This document shows positions 16,656 through 25,573 of a stretch of DNA of 27,936 nt, one piece after another. The notes under the pieces were generated by a model that worked only from the letters and a program-made list of their open reading frames with translations, made no database searches and was not told where the DNA came from. The stretch's first letter is position 1, and the number at the start of each line of letters is the position of its first letter. The position numbers and the translations under genes are program-made. The DNA comes from an uncultured Ignavibacteriota bacterium. Lineage in GTDB: Bacteria > Bacteroidota > Ignavibacteria > Tepidaquicellales > Tepidaquicellaceae. The stretch covers positions 1 to 27,936 of the forward strand of contig CALGOI010000271.1 of the NCBI GenBank assembly GCA_937959065.1, written 5' to 3'.

Positions 16656-18938
16656 ATGGCAAAGAAGAAGGTTTCAGAGAAGACCATAACAAATAAAGTG
16701 ATCCGGGCCAACCACCTGGATTTTCTTTATTACGAACTATACCTTAAAGGTATAGACCTCTCAGAGGAGCAAATGCAGCTCCTCGAAGAAAACGATTATT
16801 TCGAGAAAAAGGAGAAGCCGAAAAAATCCAGAAAAAAATCAAAGATAGCTCGCGACCTTTCGGTGAAAGGCGAGCACTCAAGGAAAGCTGACGAACACAT
16901 CGACATTGTCGACGACTCAGGGGAGAAGCTGTTTGAAGGAGGAAGAGATATTAAGAGGGAAGACTGGCTGCCCAAATCTATCCTTGAGCACACCCAAGAG
17001 TTTGTCGAATGGATAGATAGCATAAATGGAGGGTTCCAGGGAATGAAGCCCTACAAGCCGTTTCTTTTGTACTGCCAGCAGGCAGACGTCTGGCTCTCGG
17101 AAAATGACGACATCACCAACTACTCAGCCACAGAAGATAAGCAGGAATACGCATACCAGGAGTTTAACCGCTGCGAGCAAAATACACTTTACGCCCTCGA
17201 CAAATACTTGATGTTAAAAGAGGGTGATATGACTACCGGGTCAAGGAGGTATATATCTAAACCGGTTCACAAGGTTATTTGCTTTCTTACTGACTGCGGG
17301 TACAGCTACATGATGGGAAAACCAAGGCAGATAGCAGCCACCTCGACAATTGGAGGTATAGCAATGGTGACCAGCGTGTTCAAAAGAAACTTTTTCCAGA
17401 AATTCATCACCATGGACGAGGATTCGGGTGAGGAGATATTTGAAGACAAGATAAAATACCCGTTCAGCGAACTCCCGGTGTGGATGAAGCCCAACGTGCT
17501 TAACGAGCGAGACAACTTGTTTGCGCTCGGAACAAAAGAGAAAAAAGGAACCAGGGGTGGGGTTAACAGTAAGATAAAAGTTGACGCCCCAAGCGTGTCA
17601 GCCATAAACGGTGGTTCACCAAACAGGGTGCTGATTGATGAGGCTGGGTACATAAAGATCCTCGGAAAAATGATGAAAGAGGCCCGCCCGACAATGTTCG
17701 TTATGAACGACGAGACAGGCAAGCTTGAGATGAAGAGGCAAATCATTATCTGGGGAACAGGTGGGGAAATGGATAAGGGCGGAAAAGCCTACGAGTCGGA
17801 ATATATGGGCGTGTGGGACGACTGGAAAAAGAGAGACTTTGCTACAGGCATCGTTCCGAGATTCTTCGACTGGACAACAAGGCCCGGTATTACAAAAGAG
17901 CATTACGAGCAAGAGAAGAAGGCATACACAGTAGAAGGCCCGGACAAAGAAACGAAGGCAATACAATTCCGACAACACTACCCCTCTACCGTAGAGGACA
18001 TGTTCCTTACCTCAGCAAAAACACTCATATCCATTGAATACATTAATGAGAGGGTTGAGAAGATATACGACATTCCACACGAGCAAAGGGCAAAGCACGG
18101 ATACTTTCTTCCTGTATACGATGAGAACCACCCGGAGAACGAGAATAGCGATACGCCATACAAAATAATAGGTGCTCAGTTTGTCGAAACAGAGGACGGA
18201 GACCCCAGGGCCTCGACCACGATATTTATGGAGCCAAAAAAGAAGTGGAAAAACAGATACTACATGGGGACCGACCCCATATCATCCGACAACGGGTTTT
18301 CAAGGATGTCTTCCTCTATATGGGATGACTATTACAAGACCGTCCCGGCCATAGTGGACTATAGGGACGACGACCACAAATACACATTCCTTCAGTGCTT
18401 GCTCTTGGGAATATATTACAGGAACGAAGGCGAGGACAGGTGCAAAGAGCTTCTCGAGGCTAATATCGGAACCACCTACGCAGATTACGTTGAGTCAAAA
18501 GGCTATTACAACAGCCTCGTTTACAGAACAGAGCTGCCCGAATATTTGAGAGGCGGAGCTCATCTAATAGGGATAGACAACAGGGGGCGCGGTTCAGGGA
18601 CAAACAACAGGAGTAGGATGATCGTCAACAAGATGCACGAGATGATCTCTGCCTTCGGAAACCGCATATTCATAGAGACGTTTTGGCGCCAGATGAAAAC
18701 GTTTGTTTGCACCATAACAGACAGGGGCAACGAGGTTTGGGGAACAACAGACAAAAGGAAATATCCTGATGACGTTCCCTTCGGAATGACATTTGCATAT
18801 ATTTGTAGCTTGTGTTACGAACACCTCGTTCCGGAAAATTTTGAAGCAGAACAAAGCAGGTTTAAGGTGAGATACGAACTAAGAAGGGACGGTAACGGAA
18901 ACTTAACAAGAGTCCCGGTTAAAAAGAGAGTCGCATGA
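16656..18938 (+). CDS. Terminase large subunit (TerL), 760 aa
   Basis: The motor that translocates DNA into the procapsid and cuts it. ATPase: a P-loop region GKPRQIAATST (221-231), Walker B VLIDEA (325-330) with Asp328-Glu329, and coupling motif WGTGG (366-370). Nuclease: GTDP (538-541, Asp540), a middle segment LIGIDN (637-642) and PDDVPFG (704-710) as the likely last acidic residues. The P-loop is deviant: the usual GK before T is AA, so Lys222 near its start probably takes over, as in lambda-type terminases. The roughly 200-residue charged N-terminal extension makes it longer than most TerL (often 450-650 aa). It overlaps the next gene by four bases. No small subunit is obvious upstream. 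Confidence 0.93.
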   Translation: MAKKKVSEKTITNKVIRANHLDFLYYELYLKGIDLSEEQMQLLEENDYFEKKEKPKKSRKKSKIARDLSVKGEHSRKADEHIDIVDDSGEKLFEGGRDIKREDWLPKSILEHTQEFVEWIDSINGGFQGMKPYKPFLLYCQQADVWLSENDDITNYSATEDKQEYAYQEFNRCEQNTLYALDKYLMLKEGDMTTGSRRYISKPVHKVICFLTDCGYSYMMGKPRQIAATSTIGGIAMVTSVFKRNFFQKFITMDEDSGEEIFEDKIKYPFSELPVWMKPNVLNERDNLFALGTKEKKGTRGGVNSKIKVDAPSVSAINGGSPNRVLIDEAGYIKILGKMMKEARPTMFVMNDETGKLEMKRQIIIWGTGGEMDKGGKAYESEYMGVWDDWKKRDFATGIVPRFFDWTTRPGITKEHYEQEKKAYTVEGPDKETKAIQFRQHYPSTVEDMFLTSAKTLISIEYINERVEKIYDIPHEQRAKHGYFLPVYDENHPENENSDTPYKIIGAQFVETEDGDPRASTTIFMEPKKKWKNRYYMGTDPISSDNGFSRMSSSIWDDYYKTVPAIVDYRDDDHKYTFLQCLLLGIYYRNEGEDRCKELLEANIGTTYADYVESKGYYNSLVYRTELPEYLRGGAHLIGIDNRGRGSGTNNRSRMIVNKMHEMISAFGNRIFIETFWRQMKTFVCTITDRGNEVWGTTDKRKYPDDVPFGMTFAYICSLCYEHLVPENFEAEQSRFKVRYELRRDGNGNLTRVPVKKRVA

Positions 18939-19558
18939 GAACAGGAGAAATAAAAGAGTTTATAGGGGAAAAATATTCTTTATTCTACCCAAAGTCAAAA
19001 AGATCGCTTCTTGACGAGTATCCTGAGCTGAGGGAATACCCCGCACTAAAGGCCCTTAATCGCTCGGAGATACTTTTTGTGTGGTACTATGCTTGCAAGG
19101 CGAGCCCTTATTACAACATAGACGATCACGAAAAGAGGGTGATCCGGGCAATGAACAAGTCTTTTGGAAAATCTATGCGAGAGCAAACAAGAAAAGAATA
19201 TCTTAGCGGAAAGATGCCTGAGAAGATACTGCAAGGGATACAAGCAATGAAGGTGTTTGAGCCAGCAGCAAGAATAAGGGCAAAGCAACTGTTTGAGAAA
19301 ATAATTGTTAATTTTGAAAAATTGATTGACGTCGACCTGGAAAATGATCCACAGTTTAGTGTGGAGCTTGGAAGGGAGGCTATTTTAAACAAAAAGACGT
19401 ATGCTCAGATGTGTAAAGAGGTTACCGCAAAGCTGCCAGACCTTGTCAGGCAAGCAGAACAGGCTTTCGGTTTGGTAGAGGTTTCTGAAGAAGGAAAAGT
19501 GTCCGCTGCTGAAGTTGGAAGCATGTGGATTGACGATTATCATAAACAATCACAATGA
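18935..19558 (+). CDS. Hypothetical protein between TerL and portal, 207 aa
   Basis: All-helical and charged: MRTGEIKEFIGEKYSLFYPK, then PALKALNRSEILFVWYYACK (about 37-56), basic amphipathic helices and an acidic C-terminal end. Four-base ATGA overlaps at both ends couple it to the terminase and portal genes, so it should be made with them. Position between TerL and portal suggests a packaging or portal-assembly factor. The aromatic FVWYYACKASPYYNI stretch may be an interface. I do not assign a family. Confidence 0.7.
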   Translation: MRTGEIKEFIGEKYSLFYPKSKRSLLDEYPELREYPALKALNRSEILFVWYYACKASPYYNIDDHEKRVIRAMNKSFGKSMREQTRKEYLSGKMPEKILQGIQAMKVFEPAARIRAKQLFEKIIVNFEKLIDVDLENDPQFSVELGREAILNKKTYAQMCKEVTAKLPDLVRQAEQAFGLVEVSEEGKVSAAEVGSMWIDDYHKQSQ

Positions 19559-21822
19559 GTGTAAACCTTTTTTTCGACAAAATGTATCCAAAGCCCAACA
19601 GGGTCGAGGAGAAAAATAAAGACAACAACCCTGAGTATCACGCTCAGTATGCCAAGTATGCAATCGGCGCATCAGCAACAACCCTGCACAACGAGTTCGT
19701 AAGAAAGGCTTATGCAAACAAAAGGTTCTATCAGGGCAAGCAGTGGGACCTTTCCGAAGACCTCGAAGCTTTCTTGAAAGATGACACCGGCCAAGACAGG
19801 AACCGGATAATAATAGTTAACAACATAATAAGGCCCATGATCGAGCAGTATCGAGGAAATGCGATACGCATGGTCATAAACGCCAAGGTTAAGGCTATGT
19901 CAAAAAAGGCTGTCGACAGGCGCAACGACCTGCTTGAAGAAAAGCTATTCCTGACAGATGTGGCGCAGCAGCTCGGCTCGTTTCTTGGAGAGGCAATGCA
20001 AAGGGAGTTTGGTGTTGGCCGGGACCAACAAGAAACCATAAAGATATTCAACAACACCTATATAGATGAGTATGTTGATAAAATGAATAAGCTGCTCACC
20101 TTTTCAAAAGAACTGAACAATTTCAAAGGGCTGCAAATGCCGCTCGCAGAAAACCTCGGGCTGACCGGCCTTGCCGTAGCAGAAGCTTATGAGCATGGTG
20201 GACACCTGCGGTTCAGGACTCAGCGGTCAGAGGACTTCTTCTTTGATAGGGGCGCTGAAGAGAAAGACCTTTCGGATGCAGACTTTATGGGGGTTGTTCA
20301 AGACATGCTGCCAAGCGAGATATTTGAAAGGTGGCAGAGCGCATGGAGAGACGACGCCCAAAGAAAAGCGATAGAGGCTTACGCCAGCGCGGACAACCAA
20401 AACACATTTACAGACATCTATCACGAGGCAAAGCGGGCAAGCGGAAGGGTTCCTGTTTACAGAACATACTGGAGAGATGTTGATGTTTATGATTATGGAT
20501 ACGTTGAGGACGAGTTCGGCGCTCCATATTTAGCAAAGATAAACTTTGTCGAACCCGGAGAAGAGGAGCCAAAATACACCGAAAAAGATTTAATAGATCC
20601 ACCCGACACAGAGAAGGATAAAAAAATATTCAAAGGCAAGAAGACCAGGAAGCTTGTTGTTGACGTTGTGAGGTACGCCTATATCATACCAGCAGAAATA
20701 ATATCTACAAGAAAAAACGGCCAAGACAGGGCCCAGGACATTGTTCTTGATTATGGTGTTTATGAATTCCAGGAGACAGATTACATGGACGTCTCAAATG
20801 TCAAGTTCCCATTCAAGTGTCAGACATGGGCCTATATTGACGGAGAAATATCAAGCCCGGTTGATGACGCCATAAACCCACAGAGATTTATTAACAGGGT
20901 GATGTCAGTAATCGAAAGCCAGGTTAACAACTCCGGCGGAACAAACATTGTTTACGATAAAGACTCTGTTGACTCTCAAGACGGAGAGGATGAAATAATG
21001 AGGAATGTGGCGCAAGGGAAACCTATTGGACTAAGGACGAAGGGGCGTGGTGTTCCCAACACACTCGGGTCGTACAACGCAACCCCCAACGCGGGAACAT
21101 ATAATATGTTTGAGCTTGTGAGCGCAATGCAGGGCCTTACGCAGGGAATGACGGGGCTAAACGAACCGCTCCAGGGGCAATCAACCGGCCCCGACCAGCT
21201 TGTTGGCGTAACCGAGCTCCTTATACAGAGAGGGTCGCTAATGCAGGAGCCATTTTATTATGCACTGTCAGATGTGTTCTTGCAGATGTTTAACTTCATC
21301 TCTTCGGTAGGTAAGAACATGTATATAGCCAACGAAAGGGAGCTTGAGATAGCAACAGGTGAAGACGGGCTTGAGGTGATAAAGCTTTCTAAGGGAATGG
21401 CAAACGAAGACTTCAGGTCGTTTGTAAAGAGAGAAAATTCAGACGAAATATTGATGGCCGCAGCAAACCAGCAGCTCGACTTCTTCTTGTCGCAAGGGTT
21501 AATAACAAGACTTCAGCACGCTTCACTATACAACAGGGCCACACCTGAAGATGTAACAAAAGCTCTTAAAAACGCAGCGATTGATGAGCAGGAGGCTGCG
21601 AGAGAAAATGCAAGGGCGACAGCTCAGGCGCAAGAGCAGGCAGCAGAGGCGCTTGAGAATGAGAGAAGGGAGGCTCTTGCTGAGCAGTCAAGGCTTGAGA
21701 CAAGAGAAGACATTCACAGGATGGAAGATAAGCAGCAGGAAATAGACAAGCTTGTGCTGAAGAATCTTGGTGATATATCACAACAAAGAGTCAAAAATCA
21801 GGGCGATTCACCCGCAGCATAA
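19555..21822 (+). CDS. Portal protein, 755 aa
   Basis: Forms the dodecameric channel at one capsid vertex through which DNA passes. Early residues show the typical portal pattern NRIIIVNNIIRPMIEQYRGN (about 83-102), followed by long helices and AENLGLTGLAVAEAY (about 199-213). The C-terminal region has NQQLDFFLSQGLITRLQH and, from about 680, an Ala/Glu/Arg-rich coiled coil that can form the barrel or crown. Length is at the upper end for portals but usual for crAss-like and P22-like types. It follows the 207-aa gene by a four-base overlap. Confidence 0.88.
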   Translation: MSVNLFFDKMYPKPNRVEEKNKDNNPEYHAQYAKYAIGASATTLHNEFVRKAYANKRFYQGKQWDLSEDLEAFLKDDTGQDRNRIIIVNNIIRPMIEQYRGNAIRMVINAKVKAMSKKAVDRRNDLLEEKLFLTDVAQQLGSFLGEAMQREFGVGRDQQETIKIFNNTYIDEYVDKMNKLLTFSKELNNFKGLQMPLAENLGLTGLAVAEAYEHGGHLRFRTQRSEDFFFDRGAEEKDLSDADFMGVVQDMLPSEIFERWQSAWRDDAQRKAIEAYASADNQNTFTDIYHEAKRASGRVPVYRTYWRDVDVYDYGYVEDEFGAPYLAKINFVEPGEEEPKYTEKDLIDPPDTEKDKKIFKGKKTRKLVVDVVRYAYIIPAEIISTRKNGQDRAQDIVLDYGVYEFQETDYMDVSNVKFPFKCQTWAYIDGEISSPVDDAINPQRFINRVMSVIESQVNNSGGTNIVYDKDSVDSQDGEDEIMRNVAQGKPIGLRTKGRGVPNTLGSYNATPNAGTYNMFELVSAMQGLTQGMTGLNEPLQGQSTGPDQLVGVTELLIQRGSLMQEPFYYALSDVFLQMFNFISSVGKNMYIANERELEIATGEDGLEVIKLSKGMANEDFRSFVKRENSDEILMAAANQQLDFFLSQGLITRLQHASLYNRATPEDVTKALKNAAIDEQEAARENARATAQAQEQAAEALENERREALAEQSRLETREDIHRMEDKQQEIDKLVLKNLGDISQQRVKNQGDSPAA

Positions 21823-21832
21823 GATTTAATTA

Positions 21833-21840
21833 TATATTTG
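21833..21840 (+). promoter_or_regulatory. TATATTTG box before the scaffold-like gene
   Basis: A TAnnTTTG match 33 bases before the ATG at 21874, with a purine-rich leader (GAAGAAAAAAAGAAG) in between. It could provide extra transcripts for the scaffold-like and capsid genes, which are needed in greater amounts than terminase and portal. Confidence 0.5.
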
Positions 21841-21873
21841 TATTTCGTAGAAGAAAAAAAGAAGACAATTTAC

Positions 21874-23451
21874 ATGGAAACAGGTACAGTAGAAAATCAG
21901 CAAGGTAATGCACCGGCACAGCAGCCAGCGCAACAGCAACCTGCTGCCCAACAGCCAGCGCAACAGCAGGCGCCCGCACAGCAGCCACAACAACAAGCCC
22001 CTAAGCTTAATAAATTTTCTGACGAAGGATTGGGCGCAGCAGTAGCGCTCGAAGGGCTGAGCCCTACAGTCGACAACATACTGAGCGAGATACAAACAGC
22101 CCCACAAGAACCCGCACAGCCACAAGCAAAACCAATACACGAGTTGCTAAGGGATAGAATAGCCCCTCCGCAACAAAACCCTGAGCAGGCAGCACAACAG
22201 CAAGCCGCACAGAAAGCTCAGAATGACGGCCAACAGCAACAGCCTGCACAGCAAGGCCCAGCTCAGCAGCCAGCACAACAACAACCCGCACAACAGGAGC
22301 CATCGCAACAAGACCCAGCCCAGCAGGACCCGGCTCAACAGCCACAGGAGCCAGCATATCAGATTGACGGCGAAACTCTTTCTAAGGAAGATTTTATTGC
22401 CAAGATAAAGGATCCTGAGTTTGTTGAGAAGCTGAAGTCCGGTGAACACAAGTATGGTGTTTCCGGTGACGACGAGGTGCTCACAATGCTTGAGCAGGAG
22501 TTTGCACCAGCAGTAGATAGTCCTCTTTTTGGCGGTCAAAAGAAATTTTATGATAAGCCTCAAAACCAGCTCGACCCCATTTTCGAGGAGAACGAGGAAG
22601 TTGCTAAATATGTAAAAGATCATTTTGGCGTAGACAACGCTTCTGACTTTTTTCAAAAAGTAGCTCCAGAGTGGAGGAACAAAGCTCAAGCTTATAGTGA
22701 AATGGAGCAAAAGGTTAACGGATTTAATAGCCTTTTTGAGCAAATGCCAGCTCAGCTATACCAGGGGATACAAAACTTCTTTAGCGGAAAAGATTGGAAA
22801 GAGCCAATAGCCTCTATTCCTGATTTCGATTTTAATGTTCCTGCAGAGAACCAAAACCCGATAGATCTCGTAGAACACTATTATGGCGACAGAATATCTG
22901 TTGAGGACTTAGAGGCTTATGCAGATGAAGATGATGAAAACCACGCTGCCGCGGTGAAAATGATAAACGCATTGATCCCGGAAGCTCAAAATAAATACAA
23001 TACACAGAAGAGTGAGTTTGATGGGTTGCGTGCTCAGCAAATCGAAAAAGCAAATCAGCAAAACCAGTTGTTTGAAGATTCGATTAAGAGTTCCGCCTCT
23101 CATTTGAAAAACCTTCTTCCTGACGCAGCTCCAGGCTACGTAGATTCGTTAGTCGACAGGGCTCGCAGTGGGGGGTTTCATAATTTATTCTTCAAAGAAG
23201 ACGGATCATTGAAAGAAGATGCTTTGCTGAAACTTTCAATGGCAGAAGATGGATTTGACCTTTATCAGCAAATGGCAAAGGCAATATCAAACAAAGCTGT
23301 GACAGCAGAACGGCAAGAAATTCTGATGAGGGGGGCCAAGAGCCCACAATCAAGAGGAACCTCATCACCGGACAACGGAGTGCGTCCTGAGACGCAAAGC
23401 TATCTAAACCAGCTCCTTGGGGGAGTTCAACAACAAACAATGTTTAAATAA
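21874..23451 (+). CDS. Scaffold-position protein with Gln/Pro/Ala-rich repeats, 525 aa
   Basis: Residues about 8-165 are very rich in Gln, Pro and Ala, with many imperfect PAQQ units (APAQQPAQQQPAAQQPAQQQ near the start), interrupted by a helical island (LNKFSDEGLGAAVALEGL). The rest is acidic and helical, with FIAKIKDPEFVEKLKSGEHK, an acidic middle and a C-terminal segment ending LLGGVQQQTMFK. Capsid scaffolds commonly lie between portal and capsid genes and are acidic, helical and partly disordered, so a scaffold or assembly role is likely. The frame extends to a TTG at 21838, but the ATG at 21874 follows a purine-rich leader. No protease motif is seen. Confidence 0.75.
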   Translation: METGTVENQQGNAPAQQPAQQQPAAQQPAQQQAPAQQPQQQAPKLNKFSDEGLGAAVALEGLSPTVDNILSEIQTAPQEPAQPQAKPIHELLRDRIAPPQQNPEQAAQQQAAQKAQNDGQQQQPAQQGPAQQPAQQQPAQQEPSQQDPAQQDPAQQPQEPAYQIDGETLSKEDFIAKIKDPEFVEKLKSGEHKYGVSGDDEVLTMLEQEFAPAVDSPLFGGQKKFYDKPQNQLDPIFEENEEVAKYVKDHFGVDNASDFFQKVAPEWRNKAQAYSEMEQKVNGFNSLFEQMPAQLYQGIQNFFSGKDWKEPIASIPDFDFNVPAENQNPIDLVEHYYGDRISVEDLEAYADEDDENHAAAVKMINALIPEAQNKYNTQKSEFDGLRAQQIEKANQQNQLFEDSIKSSASHLKNLLPDAAPGYVDSLVDRARSGGFHNLFFKEDGSLKEDALLKLSMAEDGFDLYQQMAKAISNKAVTAERQEILMRGAKSPQSRGTSSPDNGVRPETQSYLNQLLGGVQQQTMFK

Positions 23452-23465
23452 AAATTAGATAGATT

Positions 23466-24740
23466 ATGTCACAGACTGCCTACACGCCGGGGCCTGATAA
23501 CGCCCCGTTTGGTAACCTGAACACGAATCCCGAAGCTTCGCAGTACGGGACCGAGTCTCAGTTTTCGCCAACAGAATCAAATCTTATCAGGAAAGCTATC
23601 AAAGAAGCGATCTTTGATGCGGCACCAGAACAGTACAATGCTTTGAAGCTTGTATTCTCTCAGACTCCAGAAGATGTGAATCTTGATGAGTTCGAGTATC
23701 TTGAGAATACTTTCGGAAGAAGTCCTATTGTAGCCGACACCGGAGCTGCTCAGCAGGTTGCTGTTATTGGTGCTTCCCAAACCCAGACGTTTGATGTTAC
23801 CGCTGGTAGCGTTAACAGGATAACGCCTGACTTGGTAATTGTTTATCCTGACAACACCCAAGGTGTTATCACGAACATTGCCGGGGTTACGATCACCGTT
23901 GAGTCGTTAACAAATCAAGGTTTACCGCAGGTGAACATTGGCGATGTGTTCGCGATTCGATCAACTATCTCCGCTGACGGACAGGACTTCTTCAGCAACT
24001 ACGAGAGGTTGGATACCGTAACGAGGTACAACTACATCCAATTCTTCACCAGGGCTATGCGCTGGAACCGAGTTGAGATGCAGAAGTACATCAATGCGGG
24101 AACCACCAACTACGTGGCTGTTGACAAGAAGGAGAAGATTCGTCAAATAAGAACTGACTTGTTCAATTCTTATTTCAACGGAGAAAGAGGTGAATTCCCA
24201 ATCTCTAATAATTACTCTGCGAAGTCTATGGGTGGTATTTACCCAACCATGGTAGCTGCAGGTTCTCTTTCTGCGAACCCAACGCTTGCCGGTCTTCAGT
24301 CTGCCTTCGAGACTTTAGCTTTCGCAACAAACTATAAGAAAGAAGGCGGAACTCGTTTCATCTACGGTACAGATGAAATCCTTTACGAGTTTTCTAAGAT
24401 ATTCAAGCAGCCAGGACTTAGGTATGAGCCTAACGACATGGTGGCAAACTTGAATCTGACCATGTACAAGATGGGTACAATGAAGTTTGTTCCTGTTCCT
24501 TGTGAGCTGTTCAGAGAAGAGTCTTGCTTCCCATCAGACTGGAAGAGAAGGCTGCTTGTGGTGGATCAGGAAACTGTGAAGCCTATCAAGATGAAAGGCC
24601 TGCCTCAGTTTGAGATGGGAATGACTCTTGATCGAGGAAAGAATGGAACAAGGGAGATGTTTAAAGACTGGTATGTTTGGGCCCAACTGAGCATCCGGTT
24701 CCACAACCCTCTTGCCTCATTCTGGCTTGACGTTCAGTAG
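23466..24740 (+). CDS. Major capsid protein, 424 aa
   Basis: Likely the shell protein, from position after portal and scaffold-like genes, length (about 47 kDa) and layout: a flexible Pro/Asn-rich N-terminus (1-35), a helix (NLIRKAIKEAIFDAAPEQYN), a beta-rich insert (about 88-175), the helical/strand core with TRYNYIQFFTRAMRWNRVEM (about 187-206), and a C-terminal region ending SIRFHNPLASFWLDVQ. HK97-fold capsids often end this way, with a strand and aromatic residues. The stop is TAG followed by a strong terminator. It is not verified by search; another abundant head protein is the alternative. Confidence 0.8.
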   Translation: MSQTAYTPGPDNAPFGNLNTNPEASQYGTESQFSPTESNLIRKAIKEAIFDAAPEQYNALKLVFSQTPEDVNLDEFEYLENTFGRSPIVADTGAAQQVAVIGASQTQTFDVTAGSVNRITPDLVIVYPDNTQGVITNIAGVTITVESLTNQGLPQVNIGDVFAIRSTISADGQDFFSNYERLDTVTRYNYIQFFTRAMRWNRVEMQKYINAGTTNYVAVDKKEKIRQIRTDLFNSYFNGERGEFPISNNYSAKSMGGIYPTMVAAGSLSANPTLAGLQSAFETLAFATNYKKEGGTRFIYGTDEILYEFSKIFKQPGLRYEPNDMVANLNLTMYKMGTMKFVPVPCELFREESCFPSDWKRRLLVVDQETVKPIKMKGLPQFEMGMTLDRGKNGTREMFKDWYVWAQLSIRFHNPLASFWLDVQ

Positions 24741-24748
24741 AATTAATC

Positions 24749-24777
24749 GGGGCGGGGAAACCCGCCCCTATTTTTTA
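24749..24777 (+). terminator. Strong terminator after the capsid gene
   Basis: GGGGCGGG (24749-24756), a GAAA loop and CCCGCCCC (24761-24768) form a perfect 8-bp GC stem followed by TATTTTTT. It caps the capsid message and should reduce expression of the connector genes relative to the capsid. Confidence 0.92.
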
Positions 24778-24794
24778 TAACTATAAAAGAAAAA

Positions 24795-25571
24795 ATGAAA
24801 ACAGGAGACGTAAAAGATGATAAGCAGAACTCCGACTCAGGAGTGTCAAGAGAAGAGTTTTATAAACTTCAAAGCCAATTAGAGTCGCTTCAAAAAATGG
24901 GAGCGAATAAAGATGTGTTAATGACGCCCGGAAAGGCTGAAAACATTTCCGAAGGGGAGTTGTTGAAGCAGCTTGTTGAAGGGTTGAAAGGAAAGTCAGA
25001 CCTTGAAAAGTATGGCGACGGATTTCAGTATGTTGACGAGTCAGACATTGACCCGAAAGATGTGCTTGAGGTTCCGGTTACTTTTTTCTGTCATAAAGTT
25101 GGGTATGTTATCGTTGATGACATGAGGAATGGAAACCCGGTAAGGACTCCATTTGGAAGACCCATTGTGTTTCAATACCACTCTACTGAGAAAAAGCAAG
25201 CAGGGAAGCATGTTGAGCTTCACAGCCTGTCAATGTATGTTTGCAAAAGCAAGAAGGAGCTGGAGTGGTTAAGGTCTCACCGACAATACGGGTTTATGTT
25301 CTTCGATAAAATAAAGTCAGCGCTTGGCGCAGACATGAAGCACGCAACAATCCTTGCAAGACACATGATGCAGGCATCTAATTTGAGCCCACATAGAGTT
25401 ATAGAGATTGCTAAGTCAATGAACATTCCAATGTCTGACGACGTAGATCATTTAAGGGCTCTGGTGGCTGAAAAGCAAGCTAAGGAAGAAATAACTCTTA
25501 CAGAGAAGGCGCACAAAGACAGAACGTTTGAGTCGCTAAAAGAACAGAAGATTCTTGCTGATGCTCAATAA
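24795..25571 (+). CDS. Head/connector-associated hypothetical protein, 258 aa
   Basis: An acidic disordered start (1-45) is followed by a folded middle with strands (PVTFFCHKVGYVIVDDMRNG, RPIVFQYHSTEKKQ, about 90-135) and a helical C-terminal half (SLSMYVCKSKKELEWLRSHR, then helices with ASNLSPHRVIEIAKSMNIPM). Position between capsid and connectors suggests an accessory capsid or head-completion protein. The gene begins after the capsid terminator with an A-rich leader, so either read-through or an unseen promoter expresses it. Not assigned to a family. Confidence 0.7.
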   Translation: MKTGDVKDDKQNSDSGVSREEFYKLQSQLESLQKMGANKDVLMTPGKAENISEGELLKQLVEGLKGKSDLEKYGDGFQYVDESDIDPKDVLEVPVTFFCHKVGYVIVDDMRNGNPVRTPFGRPIVFQYHSTEKKQAGKHVELHSLSMYVCKSKKELEWLRSHRQYGFMFFDKIKSALGADMKHATILARHMMQASNLSPHRVIEIAKSMNIPMSDDVDHLRALVAEKQAKEEITLTEKAHKDRTFESLKEQKILADAQ

Positions 25572-25573
25572 TA

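Noticed and set aside
17306..17746. Leftward 146-codon frame opposite TerL
   Set aside because: Fully inside a strongly supported gene with intact motifs; antisense shadow.
22147..22743. Leftward 198-codon frame opposite the scaffold-like gene
   Set aside because: Very Leu-rich complement of the Gln-rich repeats; a mirror effect of codon composition.
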